Positions 63,301-64,000 of a DNA stretch of 64,000 nucleotides are shown here, piece after piece. Every line of letters starts with the position of its first letter. Within the stretch, counting starts at the first letter, position 1. A program made the translations under genes and the position numbers. This DNA comes from Lachnospiraceae bacterium (lineage in GTDB: Bacteria > Bacillota > Clostridia > Lachnospirales > Lachnospiraceae), in contig VSNG01000003.1 of assembly GCA_009774175.1 (NCBI GenBank), positions 62,001-126,000 of the forward strand, read 5' to 3'. Below the pieces are notes generated by a model. That model was given only the letters and a program-made list of their open reading frames with translations. It was not told where the DNA came from and made no database searches.

Positions 63301-63552
63301 GAGACATCTTATATACGAAGAGGCATTACGGCGGATCATCCGTTTATTATATGGCTATTTAACAATGCAGCGCAGTTAAAGCAATATTATCAAAGACAAT
63401 TTCAACAGATTGTGGATTGTCTTTGCCAAAAAAGCGCACATGCCATAATAAAGGAATGCAATGACATTCGTGAGCAGATAATGGCATTTTCAGAGCATCA
63501 TAGTGTAGATGTAACTTCTTTCCCGATATTGAGCAAAGATGATTTCTGGTAA
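60352..63552 (+). CDS. HD-domain and Hsp90-like ATPase fusion protein (conflict-system type)
   Basis: A 1,066-residue protein. The N-terminal HD-type domain (about 25-300) has His64 and His68 ('HDETHILNVMDAM'), HD at 102-103 in 'AASLHDLGMVY', 'CQAHGE' and a final Asp in 'RLGDILDFDDTR'. Residues about 340-600 are a GHKL/Hsp90-like ATPase: N-box 'FVRELLQNAIDATLLR', 'WFRIDDQGTGMTRGML' and 'FHGISRFGIGFLSCFLCGDYAEV'. The remaining 450 residues are unrecognised. HD plus Hsp90-like fusions have been proposed as prokaryotic immunity effectors; the HD part may be a nuclease or phosphohydrolase. Start ATG 60352 or 60382, neither with a strong site. No signal peptide. Confidence 0.8.
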   Translation: MKKSGKRGNFMVHSKKLEETALWQVYQVKAASDKKRSDWVKDVYEAAANYMKDVRLTFQNYTLHDETHILNVMDAMGGLLGNKIEQLTVGEIELLILAASLHDLGMVYTEEEREQSCRDEETCRRFLREYAPELLGSPAAEWPENMREWYLRTLHPYRLYEVLQNKGWKELFDRRPLEVVPKPCMIAVCQAHGEAPEELLLKEDLKYLAANDAEPLFCALLLRLGDILDFDDTRAPQILYQYVACNEKSRTEWDKHQASAGFRYPASPSASDLPYKARCTNPGVEHAVRDFLDWVDEELGNCIKLQKCCQTGWQQKFPFPRAVKRDEIESDGYMSGDFCLTMDQTQVLQLLTGENLYDNTDVFVRELLQNAIDATLLRGRMEPDFMPEQSRIDLWEWNDKEGNIWFRIDDQGTGMTRGMLERYFLKVGNSYYNSRELERDLRDHGRMDKFHGISRFGIGFLSCFLCGDYAEVSTLYFDADKNRREEAAAESYQTIRYGLRLQVTGLSGYFTLKNQASHHQTDGSLPAPDGYEEKRPGGREREGYRANPGTSIVLRLEPGKLGALKLREVAEKYLCGARVPVYYNNERVGQTYEEMMAAAHEAAGEKLYEMSSDMKEQFDRSFPAIRGQYPKIAVSVIPLDTEENRVLSDLSGVLVKYDVRFDQEPQWKVGDQTYEVRVKVDFKENVAEIGLWSRNKSTVNYWGDDWNDLKRKYGVEKVVDLEMKFAEYTACPKVEEIAEIWKPFSGRMDLYEAWRLYNDSLQETYMKAKTTEMECPDSVQVSSKYGRIACVYNGIAAGDLVPYPSQYENGCGVFLLRDTWKPMVDIRRSKVSELPLIVLLAICGILSKHQMLDQPGLRWEGLGGWRNSTLKDWRKIKNSQPDMWLWKNQEYIFAEIKSMLQKPLRGVIANQLTLYGNSGYVVIHRYLMASFQDQYRLLINYEEGQTITFCEKDGHEPDEIYDLFPPMMFCMAASDQSRRYICSETSYIRRGITADHPFIIWLFNNAAQLKQYYQRQFQQIVDCLCQKSAHAIIKECNDIREQIMAFSEHHSVDVTSFPILSKDDFW

Positions 63553-63617
63553 TCATATTATGTAAGAAGACAGGCTCAATGATAGGACATTGATCCGATA
63601 TAACACAGGAGTATCCC

Positions 63618-64000
63618 ATGAAAAAAACCATTAAAACCGCCATACTTACCCTGCTCCTCCTCACCCTGACCGTTTCCACGGCATTCCTGGCATATTTACA
63701 TTTCTTCGCGTCAGACGGTAATGATCTTTCCGGGGAGTGGACGGCGGAGATTGATCTGACAAAGCAGGCCGCTGTCTCGGCTTATAGCTGGTTACAGGAC
63801 ATAGAAGGGGTGTCTCTTTCTCTGGAAGAGACAGAGGCTTACATACCGGAATTGACCGTTAGGGTCGACCTTTCTTTTGCGCAGACTGTCGACGCAGCCG
63901 GCACTTTTTATTGCAGTGTGTCGCCGGAAAGCTATGAAGCTTGTCTACAGACAGCTTACGGGGCGCTCAGGACAGCCTTTCATGATCTGTTGGCCGAGAG
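63618..64000 (+). CDS. Secreted or membrane-anchored protein, 5' part only
   Basis: A frame starting at ATG 63618 behind ACAGGAG runs open to the end of the window (127 codons). It begins with a signal peptide or anchor (MKKTIKTAILTLLLLTLTVS, then TAFLAYLHFF) followed by 'SDGNDLSGEWTAEIDLTKQAAVSAYSWLQDIEGVSLS'. No family recognised. It lies 65 bases after the HD/Hsp90-like gene. Confidence 0.75.
   Translation, partial: MKKTIKTAILTLLLLTLTVSTAFLAYLHFFASDGNDLSGEWTAEIDLTKQAAVSAYSWLQDIEGVSLSLEETEAYIPELTVRVDLSFAQTVDAAGTFYCSVSPESYEACLQTAYGALRTAFHDLLAE

Overview
The window reads as chromosome of a Gram-positive anaerobe of the class Clostridia, most likely family Lachnospiraceae. Grounds: the block rho - rpmE - DUF1385 - prmC - prfA, a CIRCE/HrcA-type site in front of clpB, BlaI/M56 and VanR/VanS-like regulators, small families frequent in that group (DUF4250, DUF975, DUF4364, DUF5722), strong AGGAGG ribosome sites and occasional TTG/GTG starts. 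No rRNA, tRNA or CRISPR array was seen. Assignment is from family content, not from a database search.

Layout. 0-6.7 kb: the 5' part of an AAA ATPase gene (leftward), a heterodimeric ABC exporter pair behind a promoter with a palindromic operator candidate, and a BlaI-type repressor with an M56 membrane peptidase. 6.9-10.9 kb: a cysteine desulfurase, a RelB/RelE-like toxin-antitoxin cassette flanked by 83-bp direct repeats, and a leftward group encoding an ECF sigma factor, a membrane protein with an FtsX-like outer domain (probable anti-sigma), a fragment resembling the tail of RsgI-type proteins and a small secreted Cys/His-rich protein. 11-16.9 kb: inositol-phosphatase family enzyme, chemoreceptor, FMN-binding lipoprotein, PfkB sugar kinase and class II aldolase.

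17-29.4 kb is accessory DNA: an A+T-rich island with an unrecognised gene, a papain-fold (C39-like) protein and a 64-residue protein; an IS200-type element with its hairpins; cutC; a second ECF sigma/DUF4179 anti-sigma pair with a good ECF promoter; a frameshifted giant protein carrying a Hint (intein-like) domain, two 'DW-GLY' beta-domains and a Cys/His domain; and a decayed surface protein with leucine-rich repeats and a C-terminal membrane anchor.

30-54 kb is mostly conserved core: clpB, LD-carboxypeptidase, a DUF4250 gene too short for routine ORF lists, a ferredoxin-ASKHA (RACE-like) protein with an in-frame 36-bp minisatellite, an envelope operon (DUF975, response regulator, sensor kinase, polysaccharide deacetylase) preceded by phased direct repeats, a DUF5722 glycosidase-like protein, malic enzyme, rho to prfA, a hemerythrin/response-regulator fusion, an S1-domain protein, a HAD phosphatase and nth.

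54-64 kb becomes accessory again: small regulators, an AraC regulator divergent from a subtilase, an AlbA/Schlafen-type regulator bracketed by copies of the subtilase 3' end, relics of a second AlbA gene, and a large HD-domain/Hsp90-like ATPase protein of the kind proposed for prokaryotic conflict systems. A recurring oddity is duplication of the 3' end of a resident gene next to an inserted or tandem segment (three places).
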